Shown here: positions 8,154-16,353 of the stretch, piece after piece | Position numbering within the stretch: the stretch's first letter is position 1 | Layout of the letters: the number at the start of each line of letters is the position of its first letter | Assembly (NCBI RefSeq): GCF_000174015.1 | Contig: NZ_ACFE01000001.1 | Coordinates: forward strand, 62,001 to 126,000 | Reading direction: 5' to 3' | Length of the DNA: 64,000 nucleotides | DNA from: Lancefieldella rimae ATCC 49626 | GTDB taxonomy: Bacteria > Actinomycetota > Coriobacteriia > Coriobacteriales > Atopobiaceae | Notes under the pieces: generated by a model | What the model saw: the letters and a program-made list of their open reading frames with translations, nothing else | Told to the model about the DNA's origin: nothing | Database searches by the model: none | Made by a program: the position numbers and the translations under genes

Positions 8154-9212
8154 TTATCGGTGATTTTCTCGCTTAACATTGGAGCCCCATCTAGCAGGGT
8201 CGATGCTGTCGAGAAGTTTTACAAGGTCCTGTTGTCTTTTGCGGCACCGTATCTGTTCTTCATGTGACAACTTGCGCTCGGGTAAACCGATGTCTTTCCG
8301 AATGCACTCAACAAGGTTCTGCATACAGTTGAAGTCATAGTAGATTTCTTTATCAACTTGATAATTTTTTATTCCAGCCGATACGAGCTCATTATGCCGA
8401 ATTCCGTCAGCAATTTGCTGATCAACGGTAGTGTGGTACTGGCCGTTATATTCAAGAGTGACGGCTTTCCATGGTTGTTTGTCCCGAGACGCTTTAGGTG
8501 TTTCAAAAACTAAGTCTGGCTTTCGTATAGTAAATGCTTTCGTTTGACTGGTTAATTTCTTGACCTTGTATTCTTGATTGAGCCTAATCTCGCCAAGTCC
8601 GTAGCCGCCTTTGGAGCAGGGGAGTGTAGCGCGAATGAATAGTTTGACTTCCATAGGTGAAGCCGCCTTTTCGCAGCTGAGAGCCAGAGCGCTCCATACT
8701 TTTGCACACCCTGGGACATCTGAATATTTTCTGAGAAAGCTTTCCAATTTCTTGCGAGTTATAAGAGGTGATTCTCTGGATTTAAGTTCCCCTTCTTGGT
8801 CAAGATAATAGGTTCCCATAAGTTCGCTCAGGAGAAGGGCGAGCTCTAAAATGGAACATGATCGGCTCATTTGAATCGGTATATACTCAGGTCTCGTTAG
8901 ATAGAGATTGGGCAGTATCTCAAAAAATGCAGTTTTGGGAATTTTTTCATTGAGAATATGTATTTGCAATCCTTTTGTTTGGTAGACACCGTTATTGGAT
9001 GTAATCGAAACATGAATTGGCAGCTGCGGCTTGTTACCCAGTATTTCATGGAGCGTTCTCCAGAGCTCTCGTTTTTCACTAAGGTGAGGAGGTTGGTTAG
9101 GAATAAGAGGTGGGTGCCGAAAAGTGCCTTTTGAGGTATTCTCAATAATCTGATAGACATAATTAGTGCGTAATAGTTCGATGCCACTCTGGTGGGAGAT
9201 GAAGATGGGCAT
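8154..9212 (-). CDS. DUF559/Vsr-like nuclease-fold protein
   Basis: Protein of 352 residues; start 9212 chosen because AAGGAG lies 7 bases upstream, although the frame stays open to 9308. The C-terminal third (KPDLVFE ... VTLEYNGQYH ... ADGIRHNELVSAGIKNYQVDKE) matches the pattern of DUF559/very-short-patch-repair nucleases (D ... ExxxxxH ... RDxxLxxxG). The N-terminal part (SRSCSILELALLLSELMGTYYL) is unrecognised. It is a single gene facing the repeat element at its 3' side and a phased 11-bp array at its 5' side. Nuclease activity is inferred from fold motifs only; a type IV toxin-antitoxin or defence role is possible. Confidence 0.6.
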   Translation of the reverse strand: MPIFISHQSGIELLRTNYVYQIIENTSKGTFRHPPLIPNQPPHLSEKRELWRTLHEILGNKPQLPIHVSITSNNGVYQTKGLQIHILNEKIPKTAFFEILPNLYLTRPEYIPIQMSRSCSILELALLLSELMGTYYLDQEGELKSRESPLITRKKLESFLRKYSDVPGCAKVWSALALSCEKAASPMEVKLFIRATLPCSKGGYGLGEIRLNQEYKVKKLTSQTKAFTIRKPDLVFETPKASRDKQPWKAVTLEYNGQYHTTVDQQIADGIRHNELVSAGIKNYQVDKEIYYDFNCMQNLVECIRKDIGLPERKLSHEEQIRCRKRQQDLVKLLDSIDPARWGSNVKRENHR

Positions 9213-9254
9213 AGCCGGTCTCCTTACGTACATCTTAAATACATAAGGAAGAAT

Positions 9255-9319
9255 TATTCCTGATGAGTTTGACGGTAATTTGACTCTTGTCTGACGCCCG
9301 TCTGACACATATCTGACCG
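9255..9319 (-). promoter_or_regulatory. Five-unit 11-bp phased operator array with -10 box
   Basis: The hexamer TYTGAC occurs at 9270, 9281, 9292, 9303 and 9314, exactly 11 bp apart (GTCARA on the transcribed strand of the nuclease gene). An AATAAT -10-like box (9260-9255 on the minus strand) sits about 10 bp past the last unit. This geometry is that of PhoB/PhoP-type response-regulator boxes. The start codon at 9212 lies about 43 bp downstream of the -10. Confidence 0.6.
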
Positions 9320-9439
9320 TAAGTTCACTCTGAGCAAAAAACTATAGTTCACACGCCAAAGAAGTTGCATTTTTGATGTAAGTTGGTTAAATAACAGACA
9401 ACCGATGAGTATAAAAACTCCATCTATAGTAGCGAATTT

Positions 9440-9931
9440 TCAGCGCTCCTGTTTGTACACAACAAACTCAAAAGCTACGCCTTCAGGGGTTACACCGCCC
9501 TTCTCGACATCAGCGACGTGCCATTTAGGATCTGCATCCAGGTTGGGGAAGTATGAGTCGGCAGGAAGTATTATGTCATGTTTTGTCACATATGCACAGT
9601 TACAGTCAGAGAGCATTTCTTTATAGACGGATGCGCCTCCGATAAGCCAAACCTTCTCGCCTGGTTCTGAAGCGACAAGAGCGCGCGCAGCGGCAGGGGA
9701 TGATACTACCTCAACGCCTTCGTGCGTCCAGCTCGAATCCCGAGTGATGACGATATTCCGCCGTCCTTTTAAAGGGCCGTTAGGAAAACTCTCAAAAGTG
9801 CGGCGTCCCATAATTATGGTACAGCCGAGAGTATGCTCAACAAAGTACTTCATGTCGGCCTTGTTGTGGATAAGCAGATCACCGTCGCATCCAATACCCC
9901 AGTCGCGGGCAACCGAAACAATCGCGTTCAC
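9440..9931 (-). CDS. folA: Dihydrofolate reductase
   Basis: Reduces dihydrofolate to tetrahydrofolate with NADPH, recycling the dihydrofolate made by ThyA. Length 163 residues, typical. It begins MNAIVSVARDWGIG and carries the substrate/NADPH segments IIMGRRTFESFP and VWLIGGASVYKEML. AAGGAG precedes the ATG. It lies 84 bases downstream of thyA on the same strand, so the pair probably forms an operon despite the tandem repeat between them. Confidence 0.96.
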   Translation of the reverse strand: MNAIVSVARDWGIGCDGDLLIHNKADMKYFVEHTLGCTIIMGRRTFESFPNGPLKGRRNIVITRDSSWTHEGVEVVSSPAAARALVASEPGEKVWLIGGASVYKEMLSDCNCAYVTKHDIILPADSYFPNLDADPKWHVADVEKGGVTPEGVAFEFVVYKQER

Positions 9932-9944
9932 AGAGACTCCTTGC

Positions 9945-10025
9945 CTTTATACGTACCTTGTTTTACACGTGTCGTGTCTTTATACGTGTCTTTGTGCGTA
10001 TCTTTATACGCGCCTTTACACGGCA
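9945..10025. repeat. 12-bp tandem repeat between thyA and folA
   Basis: Four contiguous 12-bp units related to CTTTATACGTGT lie at 9978-10025, and another copy at 9945-9956 is separated by a diverged stretch. The array covers the thyA stop codon and nearly all of the intergenic space. Unit number could vary between strains. Confidence 0.75.
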
Positions 10026-10864
10026 ATGGGAATGTTTTTGACCTGCGGCCCATGCTCGTAATTCTCAACAATGAGGTCATCGGTGGTAAACGCATAGAAG
10101 TCGGTTACGTCAGGGTTGAGCGATACGTGGGGCGCCGCAAAAATGGGGCGAGAAATAAGCTCACGTACAATGTCTACATGGCGATCATAGATGTGTGCAT
10201 CGGAGATCATGTGGACAAGTTCACCTGCTTGCATGCCACTGACCTGCGCCACCATCATGAGTAAAATAGCATACTGACAGACATTCCAGTTATTCGCTGC
10301 AAGAATGTCTTGGCTGCGCTGTACTAAAAGCAGGTTAAGCGTGGGCTTTGCATCGCCGGGATTTTGCGTAACGTTATAGATGGCATTGAATGCGCATGGA
10401 TAGAGATTCATTTCCGATAAGTCTGCAAACGTATAGAGATTGGTCATAATACGACGGCTGAACGGGTTGTTCTGAAGGTCGTACAAGACGCGATCCATTT
10501 GGTCAAAGTCGCCTTCTGCATAGTGAGACTTCTGCCCAACCTGATATCCGTATGCTTTTCCGATAGAACCACTCTCGTCTGCCCATGCATCCCAAATATG
10601 AGAATTGAGGTCATGGACGTTGTTGGACTTTTTCTGGTAGATCCACAAAACCTCATCCATGGCACTTTTAAGCGCAGTCCGTCGAAGCGTGAGAGCAGGA
10701 AATTCTTCACGCAAGTCGTAGCGGTTACAAACGCCAAACTTCTTGATCGTATATGCAGGGGTACCGTCTTCCCAGTGTGGACGGACCTTCTCGCCAACCG
10801 TAGTGGTGCCATGTTCAATGATATCTGAGCACATTGCGGTGAATATGCCATCAGCTTTGCTCAT
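10016..10864 (-). CDS. thyA: Thymidylate synthase (ThyA type)
   Basis: Methylates dUMP to dTMP with 5,10-methylene-THF. The product is 282 residues; start 10864 is chosen over a GTG at 10879 because GGGA lies at a usable distance. The catalytic cysteine lies in MNLYPCAFNAIYNV, and the region DILAANNWNVCQYAILL matches the usual substrate-binding block (RSxDxxLGxPFNIxxYA). The residue after the catalytic Cys is Ala, where E. coli-type enzymes have His, so this is a divergent branch. It is followed by folA, the matching pathway partner. Confidence 0.92.
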   Translation of the reverse strand: MSKADGIFTAMCSDIIEHGTTTVGEKVRPHWEDGTPAYTIKKFGVCNRYDLREEFPALTLRRTALKSAMDEVLWIYQKKSNNVHDLNSHIWDAWADESGSIGKAYGYQVGQKSHYAEGDFDQMDRVLYDLQNNPFSRRIMTNLYTFADLSEMNLYPCAFNAIYNVTQNPGDAKPTLNLLLVQRSQDILAANNWNVCQYAILLMMVAQVSGMQAGELVHMISDAHIYDRHVDIVRELISRPIFAAPHVSLNPDVTDFYAFTTDDLIVENYEHGPQVKNIPIAV

Positions 10865-10878
10865 ACGTGTCCCTTTCA

Positions 10879-10901
10879 CTTCTCGCGAGTGGGGCGAGAA
10901 G
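10879..10901 (-). other. GCGAGAAG inverted pair in the thyA leader
   Basis: CTTCTCGC (10879-10886) and GCGAGAAG (10894-10901) form a perfect 8-bp stem with a 7-base loop just upstream of the thyA ribosome-binding site. It is one of three such inverted pairs in the window. It has no T-run on the minus strand, so it is more likely a leader hairpin than a terminator. Confidence 0.65.
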
Positions 10902-10953
10902 ACCTTTTGATGCCACTCTTCTTTTGATTGCGCTCTATTCTATCGTAGAGTGG

Positions 10954-11406
10954 CTATAAATGTTGACTCTCAAAGATGTCGTCCCACAAAGTCCCCAGTG
11001 TCATCACAAGATTTGTGTCTGCGGGAAGCCACTTGACATCTAAGAGCTCGCTTTGATGAAGCCACCGAAGCTCAGAGTGTATGAGTTTTTGCGGCTCTTG
11101 GTTGGGCGCGAGCGTGCATACGAAAACTTCCATAGAAAGGTGGAAGTCAGGATAGTCGTATTCAATTGTGTCGTAGGGGAGAATAAGCTGCAGTTCAACG
11201 CCAAGTTCTTCTTGAATCTCACGCCGTAGGGCATGCTCGGGATTCTCACCGGCTTCAATTTTTCCTCCGGCAAACTCCCACAGACCGCCCATGTCTCGAT
11301 CCTCGTCTCGCTTGCATGCGAGAACCGCGTTATTGCGATAGATGATTGCCGCAACAACGCGCTTGACGGGCTTAGCGGCGGCGGACTCAGAACCAACTTG
11401 TGTCAT
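10954..11406 (-). CDS. Nudix hydrolase, MutT-like
   Basis: Protein of 150 residues with a full Nudix box (GGKIEAGENPEHALRREIQEELG, matching GX5EX7REUXEEXGU). The segment LWEFAGGKIE is typical of MutT, which hydrolyses 8-oxo-dGTP, so a nucleotide-sanitising role is likely. Start 11406 is supported by GGAG at the end of the preceding thioesterase gene; an upstream ATG extension into that gene has no site. The two genes are 1 base apart and surely co-transcribed. Confidence 0.85.
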   Translation of the reverse strand: MTQVGSESAAAKPVKRVVAAIIYRNNAVLACKRDEDRDMGGLWEFAGGKIEAGENPEHALRREIQEELGVELQLILPYDTIEYDYPDFHLSMEVFVCTLAPNQEPQKLIHSELRWLHQSELLDVKWLPADTNLVMTLGTLWDDIFESQHL

Positions 11407-11407
11407 A

Positions 11408-12121
11408 TTACTTCTCCAGTCGGACGATTGCGTAGGCTTTATGTTCCGGTGAATCAAGAGAGACGGTGATGCCGGCCTCGTCCTGATAGACTTGGGGGAA
11501 AATGACATCGTCAAGATGGGCCTGACGACGATATTGGACGATAATTCGATGCAACGCAAACGGATATCCAAGAGCGGATAAAGCGTCGATTGCCATCATG
11601 ACATACTGTGCATTGTTGACGTGTTTGTTGGTGTCAAGGTGCTGTTGCGAGACGGTGATGGAAGGTGCTTCCGTAGGCGTTCCGGTAGCCGGTATGTGTC
11701 GAGGCATAGGTGGCATATCAAGACGGGGCGTGTCACTTATGTACGCAGCTTCGCTTTCGGGAACACGAATGGCCTTACCGGCCTTGGTGTCAACCATGTA
11801 CCATGTGGAATCCGCTCGTACAACAGCCGCGCCCTTCTCGTCAAGAATAACAAAACAACGGGATGCGGAAAGACCTCCTAGCTCATATGCCCACGTACCA
11901 ACGGTAATCTTCTCGTTGAAGTGAGGCATACGTGCAACTTCAATCTGCCAGGAAGCAAGTACCCATGCAAGATGCTCTTGAGCAAGCGTCTCAAAACCAC
12001 GGCCGATATGCTCGGAATGAAACGAGGAGCAGTCTTGGAGGTAGTTCATGGCCCCTACGAGAGATAACTTTCCGGTCTTATCGCATTCGCTATAGCGAAC
12101 ACGGCTTTCAAGCGTATACAT
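11408..12121 (-). CDS. Acyl-ACP thioesterase (hotdog fold)
   Basis: Protein of 237 residues of the bacterial acyl-ACP thioesterase family, which releases fatty acids from acyl carrier protein. The N-terminal hotdog has RYSECDKTGKLSL and WQIEVARMPHFNE. The C-terminal repeat carries the conserved segment LDTNKHVNNAQYV, whose Asn/His belong to the active site of this family. Start 12121 is preceded by TGGAGC. It lies first in a pair with the Nudix gene. Confidence 0.85.
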   Translation of the reverse strand: MYTLESRVRYSECDKTGKLSLVGAMNYLQDCSSFHSEHIGRGFETLAQEHLAWVLASWQIEVARMPHFNEKITVGTWAYELGGLSASRCFVILDEKGAAVVRADSTWYMVDTKAGKAIRVPESEAAYISDTPRLDMPPMPRHIPATGTPTEAPSITVSQQHLDTNKHVNNAQYVMMAIDALSALGYPFALHRIIVQYRRQAHLDDVIFPQVYQDEAGITVSLDSPEHKAYAIVRLEK

Positions 12122-12212
12122 GAAGCTCCAATTACTTTGATTGCGTGCGTTCTGTACGCGTCTCACATACGCCTTATATATCGTATATGAAGACGAATAT
12201 GCGAAGACGCTA

Positions 12213-12830
12213 CTACATATGGGAGCGAATTTCCTGAACGAGAAGGGCTATATGTTCAGAGGCTGCAGGGGTGAGATAAATCAGGCTTGCAGTGAAATCC
12301 GCAAGGTACAGTATACCCGTGATGCCCGCAAGGGAAATCATGACATCGGACGGGATAAAGGAAAAGAGATACAGGAGTCCCGGAGCAATCAGAAAAACCG
12401 TTGCCACTGAGAAAGCTCCAAATACCATCGAGGCTTGGGGGCAAATGCGGCCTTTGATGTTATAGCGAAACATCGAATAATCCCACCATGTACGATGAAA
12501 ACGACGTTCCAAGATAAGACCTGTTGAGTATTCAAGAATGGTTGCCATAAGGCCGCCTAAAAGAAATACGAGAATGGGGTTATCAATGTTTCCGATTGTA
12601 ATCCACACGGATACGGCACCAACGCCATAGATAGGACAGCTTGGTCCAAAAAGAAAGCCTCGGCGCGTAAAGCCATGTTCAACAACCGAGCAGTACACGG
12701 TCTCGTAGAGCCACCCGCCGACGGAAATAATCGCAAACATTAAGATGATCTGTGGAATCATTTGTTTGAGAGCGCCCCAGCTGAGGTCAAGTACTATCAG
12801 ACTGGAGAACGTGGTAATAATAGGTTCCAT
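12213..12830 (-). CDS. Putative permease, CmpB-like (PF06541) membrane protein
   Basis: Protein of 205 residues with about five membrane helices. It carries the family signatures FGPSCPIYGVGA, ILEYSTGLILERRF, WWDYSMFRYNIKGRIC and an early GWLYETVYCSV. The family is annotated as an ABC-transporter-like type IV permease but its substrate is not known, and no ATPase gene is adjacent. Its ATG overlaps the stop of the upstream HD gene by one base (TGATG), indicating translational coupling. Confidence 0.75.
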   Translation of the reverse strand: MEPIITTFSSLIVLDLSWGALKQMIPQIILMFAIISVGGWLYETVYCSVVEHGFTRRGFLFGPSCPIYGVGAVSVWITIGNIDNPILVFLLGGLMATILEYSTGLILERRFHRTWWDYSMFRYNIKGRICPQASMVFGAFSVATVFLIAPGLLYLFSFIPSDVMISLAGITGILYLADFTASLIYLTPAASEHIALLVQEIRSHM

Positions 12831-13339
12831 CAGCGAGCACTCCTTACGTAAGGGTTGCCCAAACAGGTTTCAGCCGATGAGCAGAGCTTGTCGCATAGAG
12901 AAACAATCCACGCTTCTTTACTGCGTGGTGGGAAAGGTACCAGAGGAAACATGTGGTGCAAAATAATATCGCGCTCAATGGGGGAGAGATCGGGGAAATC
13001 TACGAGGGCGTTATTCAAAGCGTGGCGGGGATGGGTAAAACCATGCCACTTGTCAGGCGCCGTACTGTGGTCATGCCAATCGTACAGATAGTAGTCGTGG
13101 AGAAGCGCTCCCCGCACAAGATCATGTTCGTTAACGTGAGCATCACTTGAAAGCGCTACAAAAAGACTGGCATACGCAACGGCAACGACGTGGTCGAGCG
13201 TGGTGGTAGTACCATGCTGAGTAAACGTTGCGAGTTCTGGAAAACGACCAGACTCTAAGGTTGGGCGTGAAAGCTCATCAAACTTCTCGCGTATTTCAGC
13301 AACTTCTATCAAAGCACCTCCACCAAGCGTTTCCGACAT
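12830..13339 (-). CDS. HD-domain phosphohydrolase-like protein
   Basis: Protein of 169 residues. The metal-binding HD motif lies in RGALLHDYYLYDWHD, with a downstream conserved histidine pair (HHMFPL) and a final aspartate (VSLCDKLCSS). Substrates of small stand-alone HD proteins vary, so none is assigned. A likely promoter lies just upstream. The gene is coupled to the following membrane protein. Confidence 0.7.
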   Translation of the reverse strand: MSETLGGGALIEVAEIREKFDELSRPTLESGRFPELATFTQHGTTTTLDHVVAVAYASLFVALSSDAHVNEHDLVRGALLHDYYLYDWHDHSTAPDKWHGFTHPRHALNNALVDFPDLSPIERDIILHHMFPLVPFPPRSKEAWIVSLCDKLCSSAETCLGNPYVRSAR

Positions 13340-13355
13340 GTTCCTAACATATAAA

Positions 13356-13385
13356 AGATTACCGAGAAAAAGCGTAGTGCGTCAA
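13356..13385 (-). promoter_or_regulatory. Candidate sigma70 promoter of the HD gene
   Basis: On the minus strand TTGACG (13385-13380) and TAATCT (13361-13356) are 18 bp apart. The predicted transcript would start about 10 bases before the ATG at 13339, leaving a very short leader that still includes AGGA. Confidence 0.4.
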
Positions 13386-13433
13386 CGTTTTGTGTGATAT
13401 ATGACAATATTGTAAGGTTTTTTTGAACACTAT

Positions 13434-14354
13434 TTATTTCTGCGCGTAGGGGCTGAGCGTATCAACTATGACAGTGCAGGCTTTCGGGAGAACACGGGCA
13501 TCGAAGGTGCGCGTTTCTCCTGCAAAAACCTCTCCGTCTACCTCAACCGGAATGGGCGACGACATTTCAACGTGTACTTCTCGACCATGAAATCCCTCAA
13601 TATTTGGCCGTCCAAGCGTTTTTCCGCTGCGATCAAAAAGACCGGTAAACAGGGGCTTCACGAGTTCCGCCGTCATTTTTGTTTCAAGGACAATGACGCT
13701 CAAAAGTCCGTCGTCCATGCGGACTCCCGGTAAAAGCTCAAAATCGGCTTGAAACTTTGCGCTATTGGCTACCAGACACGCAATGCCTTGCCTCTCATGG
13801 GTAACTCCGTCAACGGTAATGGTAAAAGTCTGTACGGTCGGAGCGAGGTTTGAAAGGGCGGCGGTAAAGTATGCGGCTTCTCCAAAGAACTTCTTATGGG
13901 GAATTGCCGTTCGCATAAGCTGCGCGTCAAGACCACTTCCCGCTACAAGAGCTATGCCATGCGTGTGCATATGACCGGCTTCAGAGGTCCATGATATCTC
14001 ACCGAGATCAAGTTGAGTGGTGTGACCGCGTCTGACCGCGAGGGCAAGTGCCGCCGGTTCATGTGCGTTACCAATACTGGCGCAAATGAGGTTGGCGGTT
14101 CCGGAAGGAAACACGCAGAGGGGCACACCGGTGTTGCACAGGGCATACATAAGGTGTCCGATGGTTCCGTCTCCGCCGGATATAATGACGCAATCATATA
14201 AGGCGGCATCCTGAACGGCTTGTTTAGGATCCCATGCATCATCCATTATGCGCATGAGGCACTCATCGCCATCATGCAGAAGTGCACGCTCAAACTCATA
14301 TATGGCATCGGAACCAAAGCCTGATCGTGGATTGTGAAGGATAAGAAAACGCAT
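13434..14354 (-). CDS. Diacylglycerol/lipid kinase family protein
   Basis: Protein of 306 residues of the DagK/YegS lipid kinase family, which phosphorylates diacylglycerol or a related lipid at the membrane surface. Seen are the nucleotide-binding loop ISGGDGTIGHLM (GGDGT), the segment VFPSGTANLICASIG and the C-terminal beta-domain segment IPVEVDGEVF. GAGGAG precedes the ATG. It is divergent from the RNase D gene, with 86 bases between them. Confidence 0.85.
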   Translation of the reverse strand: MRFLILHNPRSGFGSDAIYEFERALLHDGDECLMRIMDDAWDPKQAVQDAALYDCVIISGGDGTIGHLMYALCNTGVPLCVFPSGTANLICASIGNAHEPAALALAVRRGHTTQLDLGEISWTSEAGHMHTHGIALVAGSGLDAQLMRTAIPHKKFFGEAAYFTAALSNLAPTVQTFTITVDGVTHERQGIACLVANSAKFQADFELLPGVRMDDGLLSVIVLETKMTAELVKPLFTGLFDRSGKTLGRPNIEGFHGREVHVEMSSPIPVEVDGEVFAGETRTFDARVLPKACTVIVDTLSPYAQK

Positions 14355-14440
14355 AAGACTCCTCGATACAGTGTGGCGTATTAGGTATCATAAGACTGCT
14401 ACTCTTTGATGGTAGCGCAGTTTTCGTCGAATGGGATGCT

Positions 14441-15571
14441 TTGTATATATCTACGCAAGAGGAACTTATTTCATTTTGTCTCAGGGCGGCTCACGTGCCC
14501 GTGCTTGCCGTTGATACGGAGTTTCTTCGCGAGAAGACCTATTATCCCAAACTGTGTCTTGTACAAGTTTCAACGGGTGAAGAAATCGCGGCCATAGATC
14601 CTTTGAGCATTGATGACCTCTCGCCGCTTGTGAGACTTTTTGAGGATCAAAAGATTGTCAAAGTCATTCACGCCTGTTCTCAAGATCTTGAAGTTCTTCT
14701 CTACGGTATGCATTGTGCGTGTGCTCCGGTGTTTGACACCCAGCTGGCAGCCGCATTTTTAGGCATGCGTCAGCAGGCGAGCTACGCATCGGTTGTTGAG
14801 CATTACATGGGGGTTCATCTGCCCAAGACCGAATCGCTTACAGACTGGTCAAGGCGACCGCTTGATCCTGAACAGCTGGTATATGCGGAAGATGATGTCC
14901 GCTACCTTCCCGATATCTATCGGTGTATGTATGAGCGTTTGATGAAGACCAATCGTTTAGGCTGGCTCATGCCGGAAATGAATGCCTATACGGCTCCGGA
15001 AAATTTCAAACGCGATCCCAAAGAAGCATACTTGCACCTCAAACGATCAAACTCACTCACAAGACGTCAAATGGCGCTTGCCCGCGAAATTTGTGCCTGG
15101 CGAGAAGAACGTGCGGCTCAGCACAACATTCCACGAAAGTGGATTATCTCGGACGAAACGCTTGTTGAGATATGCAAAAGATCGCCCGCAACGTCTGAGC
15201 GTCTCAAAAGAATCAGAGGTACGGAATCGCTTTCACAAGAATCGGTTGCAAGCATTCTTGCCGCCATTAAAGTGGGCAGGAGCATTCCGCCGGAAGAGTG
15301 TCCTGTTATTGAACACCACAGCCGTCCCGCAGCAGGATCGGAAGGCGTTCTTGAGCTCATGTATGCCCTAGTAAAGATCGTATCGGAAAAAGAGGGAATT
15401 GCGCCGCAGCTCATTGCAAACAAAAACGATCTTGCCGATCTTCTCGCCCAGAAGAAAGACTCCAAGCTTTCTTGCGGCTGGAGGCATGAGCTTGTTGGCA
15501 AGCAGCTGCAAGGCCTTCTTGCAGGTGAGGTGGGACTCACGGTTAAATGCGGACATGTGGAGCTCCTCTAG
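14441..15571 (+). CDS. rnd: Ribonuclease D
   Basis: 3'-5' exoribonuclease of tRNA maturation, 376 residues. The DEDD exonuclease residues are visible: D25/E27 in VDTEFLRE, D82 in HACSQDLEVL and the last Asp in YAEDDVRYL. A C-terminal HRDC-like helical region follows from about residue 210. The start is a TTG; no in-frame ATG or GTG exists upstream before a stop, and only a weak GGGA site is present, so the exact start is uncertain. Confidence 0.88.
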   Translation: MYISTQEELISFCLRAAHVPVLAVDTEFLREKTYYPKLCLVQVSTGEEIAAIDPLSIDDLSPLVRLFEDQKIVKVIHACSQDLEVLLYGMHCACAPVFDTQLAAAFLGMRQQASYASVVEHYMGVHLPKTESLTDWSRRPLDPEQLVYAEDDVRYLPDIYRCMYERLMKTNRLGWLMPEMNAYTAPENFKRDPKEAYLHLKRSNSLTRRQMALAREICAWREERAAQHNIPRKWIISDETLVEICKRSPATSERLKRIRGTESLSQESVASILAAIKVGRSIPPEECPVIEHHSRPAAGSEGVLELMYALVKIVSEKEGIAPQLIANKNDLADLLAQKKDSKLSCGWRHELVGKQLQGLLAGEVGLTVKCGHVELL

Positions 15572-15655
15572 AGGCATCATTTTGGTTTCTTGGCTCATGT
15601 GATTGTTGTCCGCCGCACGGGGTACACTTTTCTCAATCGAAACGATTGGAGTGAG

Positions 15656-16348
15656 ATGTATTACTTTGGTGGGAGATCGGATATCTTTTACTGGATATTG
15701 GTGCTGGTATCTTTGGCGCTCGGTGGCCTGGCTCAGCTCTATATCCGCTCGTCGTATAAAAAGTGGTCGCGAGTTTCTTCCGGTATCCAAGGTACGGGAG
15801 CCGATGTTGCCCGGCGCATGCTTGACGATGAAGGTGCGCAAGAGGTAGGCATTGCGCATATTGAAGGTGACCTTACCGACAACTATGATCCGCGAAGCAA
15901 TATGCTGCACCTGTCCGATGCCAATTTTAATGAGAGTTCCGTCGCATCCATTGCGGTTGCTTGCCATGAGGCTGGCCACGCCGTTCAAACGGCACGAGGA
16001 TTTTGGCCTGCTCGGCTGCGTTCGGCATTGGTTCCCGTAGTAAACCTTGCGTCTGCTGCATGGATTTATGTTTTTATTGCCGGCGTTTGGCTCAACATTG
16101 CGGGAGCGGCGCAAATTGCCATTTTGTTGTATGCCGCAACGGTGCTTTTCCAAATTGTTACGCTGCCGGTTGAAATCGATGCTTCTCGACGGGGCCTTGC
16201 CTATTTGAGCAAACATGTCCCGTCAACGTTTAATAAAGCTGGCGCTCGTCAGGTATTGGTTGCCGCCGCTCTTACCTATGTTGCCGCTGCCCTTGTGTCG
16301 GCGCTTCAGCTGTTATATCTGATTTCAAATAGTCGTAATAGGGATTAG
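15656..16348 (+). CDS. Membrane zinc metallopeptidase (YugP/PF04298 type)
   Basis: Protein of 230 residues. The N-terminal helix (YWILVLVSLALGGLAQL) is followed by the zinc motif HEAGH (about residue 107) and two or three more membrane helices. The family (Zn_peptidase_2) is membrane-bound with its active site at the cytoplasmic face; substrates are not well known. Start 15656 follows TTGGAG. It is 5 bases upstream of xseA, so they are probably co-transcribed. Confidence 0.8.
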   Translation: MYYFGGRSDIFYWILVLVSLALGGLAQLYIRSSYKKWSRVSSGIQGTGADVARRMLDDEGAQEVGIAHIEGDLTDNYDPRSNMLHLSDANFNESSVASIAVACHEAGHAVQTARGFWPARLRSALVPVVNLASAAWIYVFIAGVWLNIAGAAQIAILLYAATVLFQIVTLPVEIDASRRGLAYLSKHVPSTFNKAGARQVLVAAALTYVAAALVSALQLLYLISNSRNRD

Positions 16349-16353
16349 CCAAG

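Noticed and set aside
15368-16216. 282-codon antisense frame across rnd and the zinc peptidase gene
   Set aside because: It spans two clear genes and their gap, has low-complexity basic composition, and no start signal.
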